This document shows positions 24,153 through 34,960 of a DNA stretch of 64,000 nucleotides, one piece after another (the first letter of the stretch is position 1; the number at the start of each line of letters is the position of its first letter). This DNA is from Anticarsia gemmatalis (Eukaryota; Arthropoda; Insecta; Lepidoptera; Erebidae): assembly GCF_050436995.1 (NCBI RefSeq), contig NC_134769.1, forward strand, positions 3,534,001 to 3,598,000, written 5' to 3'. Both the position numbers and the translations under genes were made by a program. Under the pieces are notes generated by a model that saw only the letters and a program-made list of their open reading frames with translations, was not told where the DNA came from and did not search any database.

Positions 24153-25861
24153 TTTACTGAATTGCAGGTACAATTGTTGAATCGGCACTACAGCAAATAA
24201 AAACCTTTTTTGCCGTTTGCAAACTCATTTGACGCGCCAATTTACGACTAGATACTCGTAAAAGCACTAAACACCTTACTGTGTATACAAACTTAGATCT
24301 TTAACAATAAGTATTACAACACTTATTAGTCCTAAGTACAGAATATTAAAATTTGTACTAACAAGTACTTAGGGACAATGCTTGAAAGCAATTACAGCGT
24401 TCTTATAAGATGTGGTTATACGAGTAGACAAAAGAAGCCATTTACTAGCACCCGACTTTTATTAGGATTGTGTAATTACAGTTATTTTATTAGAATACCC
24501 TGCTTTTCTTTAAAGGTGAGTATACCTATACCTATTGTATTTTGAATATCAAATATCTCATAATAAAAAATGCGCGTTATAACATCGATCTTACTATAGT
24601 ACAAGAAACTAAGGCATGTTTATCCTATAAAGAGAAAGGTCTTAAACGAACACCTTCTATATTATGAAATTTCGTTTTCATTACGAACAGTTTATTAAAG
24701 AAGGTTTTTGTAATCCTTAACATTTTGTATAGGTTTCTCATCTGTCTCAAAAGATGAAAGAGTTTTGTCGGTATGAGTTTGCAAATTAGCAACTTGAGAC
24801 AGACGCTAGGCTTAAGGACTGTTTGCGAAAAGCTCACGCCTTGTATAATTACACGTAATCTACTTAGCGAAATGTTGATGTTTATAGTACGATACTTTAT
24901 GGAAAAACAAGTTGTTACAGGTAAGGAGTAGAGGAGACCTTTATTTAGAAAGTTCTAGACATGATATGAGTGTAAAAGGACTAAAGAATAGGTAGACAGT
25001 TGGTTGTGGGTGGAAGATGAAAACAATATTCTACTGACCCCTCTTTGCGTGGTCACGAGATGACACAATTATGATGAAAAACAATAAAGAATAAAATCGA
25101 TAGTCTATTTGTTTAAAAAATAACACTCCTACTATCTTAAATTACTTACATGAGAGTTAATGCATCTTTTCCTTTCTAGACGTTACGGCACAGCTCTTAA
25201 TAATATTATATCAAGCCCACTATTTTATCATTCTTATTATATTATTCTAGTCTATTCGACTAACGTTTATCTTTTGTCTTTACCTACGCTGTGCGTGGTC
25301 GCAAGTTTGATTCAATTTCTGATGCACGTGGACGTTTTTCCTAAATGTAAGGGCATCGCTCGTAAACCGATTTGTTACAAACATCTGTAAACCATAAATA
25401 ATATTGTATGGGCTGGATAAAAGTCGTGACGCACGGAACATGTACCATTCGTGCCAGATTTAGCCAAATGAACGGGGCTCGACTTAGGTCTCCAATAAGG
25501 ATAGCCTGAAATAGACCCAGACTTACTTCGGCCGGAACCTAAATATAGCTACAAATTAGGGATAGCTCCGAAAACTTAGGACTAGACTATTTGCATAGAT
25601 ATCCATGCCTATACATTATTTAAATGCGAGTCTGTGTTTCACCGTTTTTCTAACACTATAATTTGTTTTTGGATGCTCAAAACGTATGTTTTTTTTTATT
25701 TTAGTTGTAATTGATACTATTATTTTTATTAACAGCTGGAGATTTGCGATAGAAACCGTTCATAGAGTGATATTTCTACTTTTTAAGTAGCGAACGTTTT
25801 TATTGTCGTATAGGCTCTTATTACTTCGCTGTAATTCTCTCGATGTATGTTTATTTAATAA
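24153..25861. other. Unannotated stretch
   Basis: No supported gene, RNA or recurring repeat. Confidence 0.5.
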
Positions 25862-26075
25862 CTAGCTGACCCGCTGAGCGACTTCGCTTGCGTCACTTAA
25901 GAGAGAATGGGTTATAATTTTCCCCATATTTGTAACTGTTTTTACTGGTACTCTGCTCCTATTGGTCGTAGCGTGATGATCTAACACTGAAAGAATTTTT
26001 GAAATCGGGCCAGTAGTTCCTGAGTTAAGCGCGTTCAAACACACAAACTCTTCAGCTTTATAATATTAGTATAGA
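25862..26075 (-). mobile_element. Non-autonomous Helitron, family A (Lep1-like)
   Basis: In Helitron orientation (minus strand) it starts TCTATACTAATATTATAAAG and ends GGGTCAGCTAG. It sits between A and T with no target duplication. Just inside the 3' end a short hairpin (CGCAAGCGAAGTCGC region) precedes the CTAG. The internal segment with the AGCCTATAGCC block is deleted relative to 41961-42206. It resembles lepidopteran Lep1-type Helitrons; that name is from memory. Confidence 0.8.
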
Positions 26076-26542
26076 TTATAACTAACAATAATTGAAAACA
26101 AAGATATAATGCGTAAATATTCAGCTCTCTTTTTAGGTACTTATTGCAACTGTTTGTGCAATACGAAAATTATCCTTACCGCAGGCGTTGTTTCATAGGA
26201 ACACAATAAACAAGAGCTACGACTGAAGCAATCTCCTAGACGCAATAATATAATTATAAGACGGGGAGAAAGTGACTGCGGTTCCACTTTCTTAGAATCT
26301 AACACTAAAAGGCAAGAAAAATCTTTCTCAATTGCGGCAATAATTATGTGTCTGAAAACTGTTATTTGATACCTGACTTTACAACTAAGTACCCCAGTAA
26401 ATTTGTGTCTTTTCGAACCATTTATCAATATAACCTGATGTAGTTATGTAAAAATATTTTTCGCGTGTGGTACACAAATAAGTTAATCTAATAATAAATA
26501 AATCATATCATAAAAACAATCCATGCAAGTAACATTTATACT

Positions 26543-26805
26543 ATTCTATTCGTATGGTTAGTGGTCAACCTAGTGTCAAAGTTGTTCAATCCGCCCGAAT
26601 GCACTGGACGTAGCTTAACGACTGTTATCTTGATTGATAACAACCGGGATCAACTTTTTACGTACCCTTTCGAAGCACGGAGACGCCCAGTTCAATTACC
26701 ACTCTGCGGTCACCCATCTATGAAATGACCGCGCCAAATGTTGCTTAACCCACACATCGTTTACCGACCGGTAAGCGCAACTGGCTACGGTCGCCTCAAA
26801 GTTCT
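26543..26805 (-). repeat. 5S rRNA-derived SINE-like element, longest copy
   Basis: Reverse complement begins GCCAGTTGCGCTTACCGGTC and runs through GTTAAGCAACATTTGGCGCG, GTCATTTCATAGATGGGTGACCGC, then GGCGTCTCCGTGCTTCG, a GTAAAAAGTTGATCCCGG block and ACACTAGGTTGACCACTAACC to ATACGAATAG. The AAGCA..GGCGCGGTyA..AGATGGGTGACCGC order closely parallels the box A to box C internal promoter of arthropod 5S rRNA. That is the hallmark of SINE3-type elements. The rest of the body is unrelated to 5S. Related copies lie at 22945, 32640, 54908, 56513, 60034 and 60617. Confidence 0.6.
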
Positions 26806-27109
26806 ATCCAGAGGTGCTAAAATCGGACCTTAGTCGTCAGTCAACACAATAACAGTCTTCAACTTTCAAGTGGATTATTAATAAGGGCCATTTAATATCA
26901 CTCAAACAGTCATTTTCAAGTTTGTATGAAATATTGTACCACTGACGGAAACAAGTAAATTGCTTGAAAACTTTCTTATAATGGTGGCTATAGATCTTCC
27001 TGTCAGAGAATACCAATTAGATGTAAGAAGTCGTAAGGATTCTACAACAATCTGTATAATGGGTACTTGTTTATTTGTTGTAGATAATTATTATTGTGAT
27101 AAAAAATAT

Positions 27110-27297
27110 AAGATCGCTACGCCGCTACCACTGCGGAGGGGGGTCGTGTGTTTGATCCCTCACGGAACAAACATTTCTGCGATCCATATATAATTGTTTC
27201 GTGTCTGGTCGTACTTTGTGTCCGTTATTTGTATGTTTGTAAAAGTCCCCGCGATACAAGAGCAATTCTTAATGCGGGTGTTGTCTTTTTTGAAAAG
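27110..27297 (+). repeat. SINE S1 copy
   Basis: Head from GATCGCTACGCCGCTACCAC through a diverged B box (GTGTGTTTGATCCCTCAC), then TGCGATCCATATATAATTG, TTTCGTGTCTGGTCGTAC, TATGTTTGTAAAAGTCCCCG, CAAGAGCAATTCTTAATGCG and a T-rich end. The first part of the A box is missing. Confidence 0.75.
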
Positions 27298-27299
27298 AA

Positions 27300-27366
27300 A
27301 AGATATCGGATCATTAGTTCCTGAGATCAGCGCGTTTAAACCAACCAACAACTCCACGACCATAAT
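27300..27366 (-). repeat. Helitron family A 5'-end fragment
   Basis: ATATCGGATCATTAGTTCCT, GAGATCAGCGCGTTTAAAC and CAACTCC match the family A segment that normally reads TCGGACCAGTAGTTCCTGAG..GCGCGTTCAAAC..ACTC. It abuts the end of the S1 SINE. Confidence 0.5.
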
Positions 27367-27739
27367 GTAAACTTTTCACTTTTGCCCCCTTCAATAAATT
27401 AAATTAATGTAACGCGTGTCTAAGGATTGAACCCAGGACCTCAATCACTGTTATTAAATGCCAACAGTTAATAATTAAAGTTAACTACAGGGTGTTCGTT
27501 GTGGCAAATTATACATACTACAGGGGGTTGTGGTAAACAAGTTTCGAGGTTCAGTGAGAGTTTCAAATAATTTCGTGAAACGTGTACATAATTTAGAAAC
27601 TCTAGACTATAATCTGAATACTAAGAATTGATGTTTTGACGCTATTATTAATTTAAGTTTCTAATGGTTGGAAATGTTAGGATATTATATGATTAACAAC
27701 CACGAACTGAATTATTGTATGGCAGTATGAAACCATATA

Positions 27740-27934
27740 TCTCTCTCTCTCTCTTCCTAGCTTTTCTTCCCATATGGTTGTGGGGTCAGCCTTCCTTTCA
27801 CTCTTCCTCCACTTCGCCCTATCCTTGACGTCGTCTTCCGCAACCTCACATGCTTTCATATCACGCCGTAACGCTTCTGTCCACGTGGTCTTGGGTCTCC
27901 CTCTTGGTCTTTTTCTGAGGACGGACAGCTCCAT
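27740..27934 (-). pseudogene. 5'-truncated RTE-like retrotransposon, ORF C-terminus
   Basis: The minus-strand frame gives RKRPRGRPKTTWTEALRRDM followed by KACEVAEDDVKDRAKWRKSERKADPTT-type sequence (about 60 residues). The motif GRPK.TW.DAL..DM, acidic spacer, DRAKWR is the familiar extreme C-terminus found after the reverse transcriptase of RTE and related non-LTR elements in insects. Nothing of the catalytic core lies upstream on the minus strand, so only the 3' end was copied. The element ends in a (GA)n stretch at about 27742-27756, a microsatellite-type 3' tail. It is a dead fragment. Confidence 0.65.
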
Positions 27935-29261
27935 TTTCAGCTATACTTCAATTGCGTTTGTTTTGTATTGACGCAGACTATAAGATAAAAGGATCAGTAC
28001 ACATGCAAGGCGAAAGTTTGAAAGTTCTAAGCGCAATAATATTACGAGTATTTTACAATTCATGAGCAATTTTTGATACCAGCTGCTTGATAAGATCGGA
28101 GATATTACGCCTTGTAAATTGGCATTATTAATAATGAGGACGCTCCGTATCCTAAATATTGTATTGAATATACGATTCCCGGAAAACGATATCTTTTTTC
28201 ATTAAGGAAAACAAACGTAATAATAAAATATCTAATTTGACAATTCTTTCCCGCGATTGTCCACCTGTCTCTTGCCCATCTTGATTGAAAATTAAACCAG
28301 GTATATCCATTAGTATTAGTATTCAGCTCACTGAATTTTCATTCGTACAAGCGTGATATATTGAAACGTGTCGGAAATTGGGACGCGGCCCAATTTTGGC
28401 TACGTGACAACCCTACGTAGCAACTATTGGAAGAACATTTACACCCCTTACCTACAACCTATATGATAACAGGCCGATGGCATAAACCACCATCTCTACG
28501 TATTTATTTTAGCTACCTATTTTAAGTATCACTTGCCTACATATTTCTTGATATGTTAATGCCTAATGTAAGGTACCTTGCCTTGTTTTTTTGAAAACGA
28601 AATCTATTGTTATGTATCCTTATGTACTTTACGAACAATACATACTGACAGAAAACTAAGACAGAAAAAGTAATTAGTTATATATATAGGTAGTTAGTTA
28701 AGTATAATTACTGAATCTTTCACGTGCTCGAAAACAGGTTAATGCCTTAAGAAAAAAGCTAACAATCAACCTACAGCCCTTATTTTATTCGCCAAATGAT
28801 TTACAATGTAGTTGACACAATCATAGATCATCTTTCCCCAAGACCGCTTCTAATTAATCAATTACCTATATCAACAGTATATCCCAACAATATCCCGATG
28901 CTGATATGTATAAACGACAGACTTTTTCATCAGAAACCAATCTGAACAACAGTAATAAATTGTCATCGGTTGAATGAAGTCCCATCTTGTATCGCCGTTA
29001 GAACAATGAAGCGCCTGGACATCGGCGATAGGCAATCTGCCGTTCGTTATGAACGGACATTGTTTGAGAGCAGGCGTTTGGAAATTGTATAACAATCTTG
29101 TATATGTATGGCTTTGAGATGAATTGTACTTTTTACTGATTTCTGCACATACGGATATGCAGTGGTTTTAAGTTTGATTCTCAAGTTAGTTTAGTAACTA
29201 CAGATTCGGTTATTCATTGTATACTTTAAAATGGTAAATGTTCCAGGAATATTATAACTAA
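27935..29261. other. Unannotated stretch
   Basis: No supported gene. A small perfect hairpin CCGTTC-GTTAT-GAACGG sits at about 29040-29056, too short to interpret. Confidence 0.45.
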
Positions 29262-29437
29262 CTAGCTTTTGCCCGCGACTTCGTCTGCGTGGTTTGTGAC
29301 TTAGGATAGAAATTTAGATACCTACGTCGTAACATCTACCTGCATGTCAAATTTCAGGCCGATACGTCCAGTAGTTTAGGCTGTGCGTTGATAGATCACT
29401 ATGTCAGTCAGTCACCTTTGAGTTTTATATATTTAGA
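29262..29437 (-). mobile_element. Non-autonomous Helitron, family C
   Basis: Plus orientation: CTAGCTTTTGCCCGCGACTT, CGTCTGCGTGG (hairpin-forming 3' end), then GTCAAATTTCAGGCCGATAC, CAGTAGTTTAGGCTGTGCGT, TCAGTCAGTCACCTTTGAGT and TTTATATATTTAGA. It is flanked by A and T, consistent with Helitron insertion. Confidence 0.65.
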
Positions 29438-29463
29438 TAATACCAATGCATATTAATCCAGAA

Positions 29464-29688
29464 TTAGAGTCCCTTAGTGTTAGTGTGCCCCACTAGTGGA
29501 GCTGAAGAACTAGTTAAGATACAATTTAATAGGGTGATAAAGAATGCAATACGGTGCCAACAGGCTGGGTTACAATAAATTCTATTGACAGAGCTCTGAG
29601 CAAAAGTTATAACTAGACCATAAACATAAGATATAACACAAGGCATAATATTGGCCAAAAACAGAAGAAGGCCTACGATCACATAACC
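29464..29688 (-). CDS. Candidate hydrophobic exon or gene remnant, unidentified
   Basis: A minus-strand frame of about 74 codons follows a possible acceptor (GCAATGATAG) and ends at a TAA. It contains two strongly hydrophobic segments, VGLLLFLANIMPCVISYVYG and HRIAFFITLLNCILTSSSAP, separated by SSVNRIYCNPACW. The spacing and cysteines resemble part of a multi-pass membrane protein, but I cannot name a family and see no partner exon. AT-rich DNA can give hydrophobic frames by chance, so this is weak. Confidence 0.15.
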   Translation of the reverse strand, partial: GYVIVGLLLFLANIMPCVISYVYGLVITFAQSSVNRIYCNPACWHRIAFFITLLNCILTSSSAPLVGHTNTKGL

Positions 29689-29689
29689 G

Positions 29690-30492
29690 GACTATCATTG
29701 CAATAGTCAGTTTCAGAAACACTTGCCGATAGTTGCATAACACGGTCAGTACAAATGTGAAGCTGTCACCGGCAAACTCCCTGCAAATGACTTTATTATA
29801 TGTAACCTTGTAAATGCGACCTATTTGTAGAATGTAGGCTGAATACAGCCTCGGCTGCCACGTGCACTGATAGCATTGTTATCAAGATCATCTGTTGTAC
29901 AGGCACGTGCGAAGATGTGTACACAGTTTTACAGTGATTGTAATGATAGCTGAAAGTAGTATTAGTAGTAAGTCTTATAAAAATAGTAAACTTTATCGTA
30001 GACAAACTTATTAATGTTTTACAGCCTCAAAATCTGTACTTTGGGATCTATACTTTGACTTTGACTATTTTAATTATTTTTATCAAATGTGATTCTCAAT
30101 AGTCAATATTATACTAACAGTAAACTTCACTTTACATTGTAGGAAGTGCATTAAGCAGTTTTTTAGAAGAGTGCAAGTGTAGCGATTAAACAGCAGTGCT
30201 CACTATAATTTAACTAATAGATAATACACAGTGGTCTTAGAAACGTGAAGCCTCCTAACTATAGGATCCCATTTTACTGTTACTGTGATAAAATCTAGAA
30301 AATGCGGCAGTGCATTTTTGATCATAACTGTACCGGATTAGTAAGATGACATTGTCATTGTAAGTGAAGGCTAATTTATGTACATGCGAACAGTAGCTAT
30401 TAATATTTGCATGAAGATAGCGTGATTATACTCACTAGACGAGGATGAGAGATTTTCATTTCTTATTTTGTTTTAAACTTTTACAGGGTTTT
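29690..30492. other. Unannotated stretch
   Basis: No supported gene or recurring repeat. Confidence 0.5.
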
Positions 30493-30622
30493 CAGTAGCG
30501 TAATACTCTAATACTATCTATTATAGACTACTGGCTACTCAACGACGGTTTTGTACGAAAACTGGATCAGCGCCCCTAGCGGGTGCCAAATAAACATTTT
30601 TTTCAGATCATATTTAATGTCA
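30493..30622. repeat. M1 MITE, right end lost
   Basis: Starts CAGTAGCGTAATACTCTA, then ACTACTGGCTACTCAACGAC, TTTTGTACGAAAACTGGATC and AGCGCCCCTAGCGGGTGCC, as in 38564-38742; the distal end degenerates near 30622. Confidence 0.55.
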
Positions 30623-31028
30623 TACCTACTGTAAATTGTCGAAGTATTTTATAAAAAATGTCTAACCAACCATCTTACTTTTTAAATGTTTACTCTCAAG
30701 TAAATTTCCCATGCTACTTTTCCGGCCCGCAAATCTTAAATTCTATTAGTAAATAGAAAAAAGACTTGTAAGTTACCTTTCATAATAAAAATTAATATCA
30801 AAGTTTCCTCGCATCCCTGTCTATAACTTGTCCTTGTTCAGCACTTTCTAATAACTTACCTGAAGAAATTATCTTTAAAATTGATGGCCGCGATGTCCTT
30901 GAAAAATGTCCCAGTTGAGTTTGTTTTCTTTTACATTGAAAGCTTTATTCAGACATCTGGTTTGATCTGAGCTATTTGAATCGTTTTTCAGTATTTTGTT
31001 TGTAAAAGTATGCGTAATATATCATTAA

Positions 31029-31275
31029 CTAGCTGACTCGCGCAACTTCGCTTGCGTCGCAATAAGAGAGATTAGGTCAAAATTTTCCCCGTTTTTGTAA
31101 CATTTTTTTTTGCTACTCTGCTCCTATTGGTCGTAGTCGTGATGATACATAGCCTATAGCCTTCCTCGATAAATGGGCTATCTAACACTAAATATTTTTT
31201 CAAAACGCACCAGTAGTTCCTGAGATAAGCGCGTTCAAACAAACAAACTCTTCAGCTTTATAATATTAGTATAGA
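31029..31275 (-). mobile_element. Non-autonomous Helitron, family A
   Basis: Plus orientation: CTAGCTGACTCGCGCAACTT, CGCTTGCGTCGC (3' hairpin), TTTTCCCCGTTTTTGTAAC, TCTGCTCCTATTGGTCGTAG, AGCCTATAGCCTTCCTCGAT, CCAGTAGTTCCTGAGATAAG and CTTTATAATATTAGTATAGA. Flanked by A and T. Full length. Confidence 0.85.
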
Positions 31276-32639
31276 TTATATTATACATAGATATGTCTAC
31301 GGCTTTTAAAATCGTGTGATAAATATAATCCTGTAGTATATATGACTTCTTTGTTAATTGCAAAGCTCTCAGCTACTCACCATTACACACGAAACAGATG
31401 GCCAATTAAACTTTAATTAATATCTTATGTCACTTACTATAATTGTAGTTGATTCATTCGTAACAACATTCAAAGCCTTTATAAGTTCTGTAGTCTTTTA
31501 TTTACACGTTGGCGAATTGATAACATTTCTATTCTGGTAGGTGACTATCGGGTCCTTAAGGTACTGTATTCTCGTTATCTATCAGATAGACGAGTGTTAG
31601 TATCATAGGATTGCGATTATTGTATCCAGTCTGAATGAACACTTTTTTGATAAAAATACAAACAACGATGTCTATCTGGCTGTTTTGTTTTTCCGGGCTA
31701 ATATTTGAAACAGCTCAATCGAATTCCATAAGAATTTTAATGCAGTAACGTATCGAATTTCTGTGTGAAAATCCAAAATCCTTTATGAATTAGGCCAACA
31801 AGACTAAAGTTACCATAAAATCAGTGTAATGGCGGGGAAAAACAAATAAAAAATAAGTATACCTAACAATAAAATAAACAAAAGCACTCAACCAAAAGTA
31901 ATAATTAAACCATTTCGTAATGAAAATTTGTAGTCCAACAAAAATTCATCAAAGAATTTCCCCGAAGTCTCTTGCCAATAATTTATATGAGAAAGTTGTA
32001 CAGTTGGCAAGTTACCTGAAGTCCTGAACAAATTTCATTTTATATCAAGTTCGCTACAGTTTCTTACATAAGTTACGGGGACACTGAAGGCTTAGGCAAA
32101 GTTTGCTTTTAAATTATGATGATGGAATTTTATATTGATGTCCTTAGTTTTTAGTGGACGGAGTACGTTTTATGGTACAGTTTGGCCTTAGAGTAGAATA
32201 GGGAGGGGGAAAATGGGGAGAGGTGATCTTATGTCTATTACATTGTTTACTAAATTATCTATTGAGCCTGTGTTAGTTTGTTTCATAGTTAAGTTAAAGA
32301 TACAATTTAACATGGGTGGGACGTTACTTAATACGAGTACTTCGTGGAAATAAAACAAATACCTTTTTTAGGAAAAAAACTGAAGTTTTATGGTACAGAA
32401 GATACCGAATAGTGTTATAAATAAATAATAAACAAAAATATATATCAAGCTATATCAGTACATCGGTATATCGCAGCTTCTGCTAAGTATGTTATTCTAT
32501 CCCAGATAAGTAATGAGCGAGCCTAATGCCATTAGTAACAGAGTTAATTAAGTTACCTGCTGTTACAATTTTGTAGCAGAAGGTATAAAAAAGAGCGCAT
32601 GACCACGAGTTTCGTAGTGGCATGAACGTAAGATGCTCA
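31276..32639. other. Unannotated stretch
   Basis: No supported gene or recurring repeat. Confidence 0.5.
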
Positions 32640-32815
32640 TGGCCAGTTGCGCTCACCGGTCTGTAAACGATCGGCAGGTAAGCAACCCTTGACGCTGTCA
32701 TTCCATAGATAGGTGACGGCATGGTGGTATTCAAACAGAACATCTATGTGCTTCGGAGGGGGCGTCAAAGTCAGTCTCGGTTTGTTGACAATTAAGATAA
32801 CAGTCATTACGCCAT
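32640..32815 (+). repeat. 5S-like SINE copy
   Basis: Plus strand reads GGCCAGTTGCGCTCACCGGT, CTGTAAACGATCGGCAGGTA, AGCAACCCTTGACGCTGTCA, TTCCATAGATAGGTGACGGC, then TGTGCTTCGGAGGGGGCGTC and AATTAAGATAACAGTC. This is the same block order as the reverse complement of 26543-26805, truncated before its 3' tail. Confidence 0.55.
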
Positions 32816-33882
32816 GCCAAAGACAGAACAAACTTAGGCACTAGGCTGATCACTAACCATTAGATAGAATAGAATGAACTAACGTATTACAAGGTCTGCT
32901 CTGTGTGTCAGGCAGTTAGATGCTTCCTTGTGCTTCCGCCATGACAGTTTATAAGGTTTCAGATCAAGATTAGATAATTGAATTATTGTATAAAATGCAC
33001 CTGTTAATACGATGCAGAATATCCGGAGAACTAAATTGGTATATAAATGTTATTTAAAATTTCCGATTGATACAGTGAAGCTACGAGTGATTAAAGTCTT
33101 CTTGTGCCTAATCTAACTGATATGATTTCGTGGCGAATAGTTTAGGGATAGTTAGCTTGAAATTCGCATATGAATGTGAATTTGTTGCTACTAAAAACTT
33201 ATACTTAATACTTGGAAAAATAATTTTCCAAGCCGATATTCTTCATGAACTTACTAATACATGGAAGACGGAAGCCGAGGTCACTGAAACAGATTAAGGA
33301 AAAGAACACGACCGTCACCTCTATCATTTCCTGAAAAAAACTGAAAAATCACGCGCCCTAACCGCACTGCCGGGATGTGAATTTATCAAACAACATTATT
33401 GACATACAAAATGAATTCTCAAGCTAATGTTGACTGAACTAATATAGTGACGAACAGACAGACGGATTCGCAGTTCTCCTATTAGCAAGATCTGTTTGTT
33501 TTGTATTTAGTATCGGTTATTGTTTCACGGTACATTTCCATTGAGGACTTAATTAGATGGCTTAGGTCTAGGTTATGGGTAAATCCTGAAAGACTGACAT
33601 TTACAAGCAAAAATCTGGTAATTTTGTTCATAATAGGGTTGGTAGCCGATTGGTACAAGCATTTACTTCCCATGTAAGTTATTGAGGTCTCAAAATCGTC
33701 ATATCGACAAATGCCAATTACTTATTCTTTGCTAAAACCGTGAAACTTACGTCCTCGTATTTGATGATAATCTTGTTATCTCAAAAGTTCTAGAAGAAGT
33801 TTTGTATCCTAAGTCCGCTTTGCCAGAGAGATCTGAGCCAAGCATAGTAGTAGATTTGATAGTAAAGGATTGGGATCATTAT
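32816..33882. other. Unannotated stretch
   Basis: No supported feature. Confidence 0.5.
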
Positions 33883-33928
33883 TAATGTATAGATACATTA
33901 AACATGCAACGCGAGAGTTTAAAAGTTA
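33883..33928 (+). repeat. Collapsed relative of the 7.8-kb inverted-arm element
   Basis: TAATGTAT-AG-ATACATTA (33883-33900) is followed by the same one-sided tail (AACATGCAACGCGAG.. to about 33925) found at 7916-7940. From 33894 to 33928 the match to 7909-7943 is exact over 35 bp. The long arms and loop are gone. Confidence 0.6.
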
Positions 33929-34082
33929 TGGTATCATTAGATATTGTTTACTCTGTGCTGGTCAAAGGCTTTTTTTTAAATAATACGGAGCACACACTAC
34001 CATAATAGAATACAAATACTATAATACATACACTTAAACACTAAACAATTTACCAACTCCCGATGGCTGAAGTTGGTAAACT

Positions 34083-34209
34083 ATTAATTGCCTCTCTCGA
34101 ACGCCCATGTCCAGCATTGGGGCAGTAAAACGTAAACTTAAACGTGAACTATATATTGTACCAACGCAATGCTTACTTCACAAGAATAGTAGAACTATAT
34201 ATGTACCTA
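34083..34209. repeat. RTE-like 3'-end stump, duplicated unit 1
   Basis: CTCTCGAACGCCCATGTCCAGCATTGGGGCAGTAAAACGTAA translates in one frame to NAHVQHWGSKT-stop, resembling the very end of lepidopteran non-LTR ORFs. About 110 bp is repeated, diverged, at 34425-34520. A family B Helitron lies between the two units. Confidence 0.4.
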
Positions 34210-34400
34210 CTAGAGGCTGCCCGCGACTTCGTCCGCGAGGAAACCCTACCCTTCTGGGTCTTTTTCTACCTATATACCAAATTTCATCGTAATCGGTTCA
34301 GTAGTATTTGCGTGAAAGTGCAACAAACATCCATACATTCATACATACAATATACATACATACATTCTCACAAGCTGTTGCATTTATAATATTAGTAGAA
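34210..34400 (-). mobile_element. Non-autonomous Helitron, family B
   Basis: Plus orientation: CTAGAGGCTGCCCGCGACTT, CGTCCGCGAGG (3' hairpin), then ATACCAAATTTCATCGTAAT, CGGTTCAGTAGTATTTGCGT and CATTTATAATATTAGTAGA. It interrupts a local duplication (units at 34083-34209 and 34425-34520). Confidence 0.75.
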
Positions 34401-34424
34401 TATTTGTAACATTGTGTTCAAACA

Positions 34425-34520
34425 CCAAGTCCAGCATTGGGGTAGTAAAACGTCAACTTAAACCAAACTGCTTCATACTTCGTAAGAGTCGTGGAACTAT
34501 ATAATATGTATATATTTACT
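34425..34520. repeat. RTE-like 3'-end stump, duplicated unit 2
   Basis: CCAAGTCCAGCATTGGGGTA, GTAAAACGTCAACTTAAACC and GAACTATATAATATGTA repeat the order of unit 1 with differences. Confidence 0.4.
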
Positions 34521-34879
34521 TGTAACATTGTATTCATTGTGATTTGTGCCGAGTTTCTCAACACAGGAAATGGTCTCAGTCCGGAAGATTGTGCGAGTTA
34601 TAATACAAACAATATACTGAAGCAGGAACAGCGTAAGAGTAAATAAGGAATTAGTAGTAGTTTGGTAGTAAACACAGGAAATACAAAGATTTAGATTATT
34701 TTATAACCAGAAATTAGATTAAAAGGTCTTAGGACATTTTCTTAGCCTAAGCTTATCAACACAATCGGTGAGAGATCCAGCGCAGGACCCACTTCTTTAT
34801 CGGCTCTCCGAGCCAGGGAGGTCTACAACTTCAACTTTGTTAAGCATTTGTTAGCAGAAAAACTTATTAAAACATATTT
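34521..34879. other. Unannotated stretch
   Basis: No supported feature. Confidence 0.5.
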
Positions 34880-34960
34880 TTCCCGACCCGAGATTTGAAC
34901 CCGAGATTTTTGTACAGCAGTCCCATGACTTCCGACCGACTTCAGTGAGTGACTTCATAT
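34880..34960 (-). repeat. Possible SINE head (tRNA-like B box)
   Basis: Reverse complement reads AAAATCTCGGGTTCAAATCT, CGGGTCGGGAAAAATATG. GGTTCAAATC is a fair B box followed by a GGG..AAATAT junction like the element at 19125. The A box is unclear. Confidence 0.3.
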
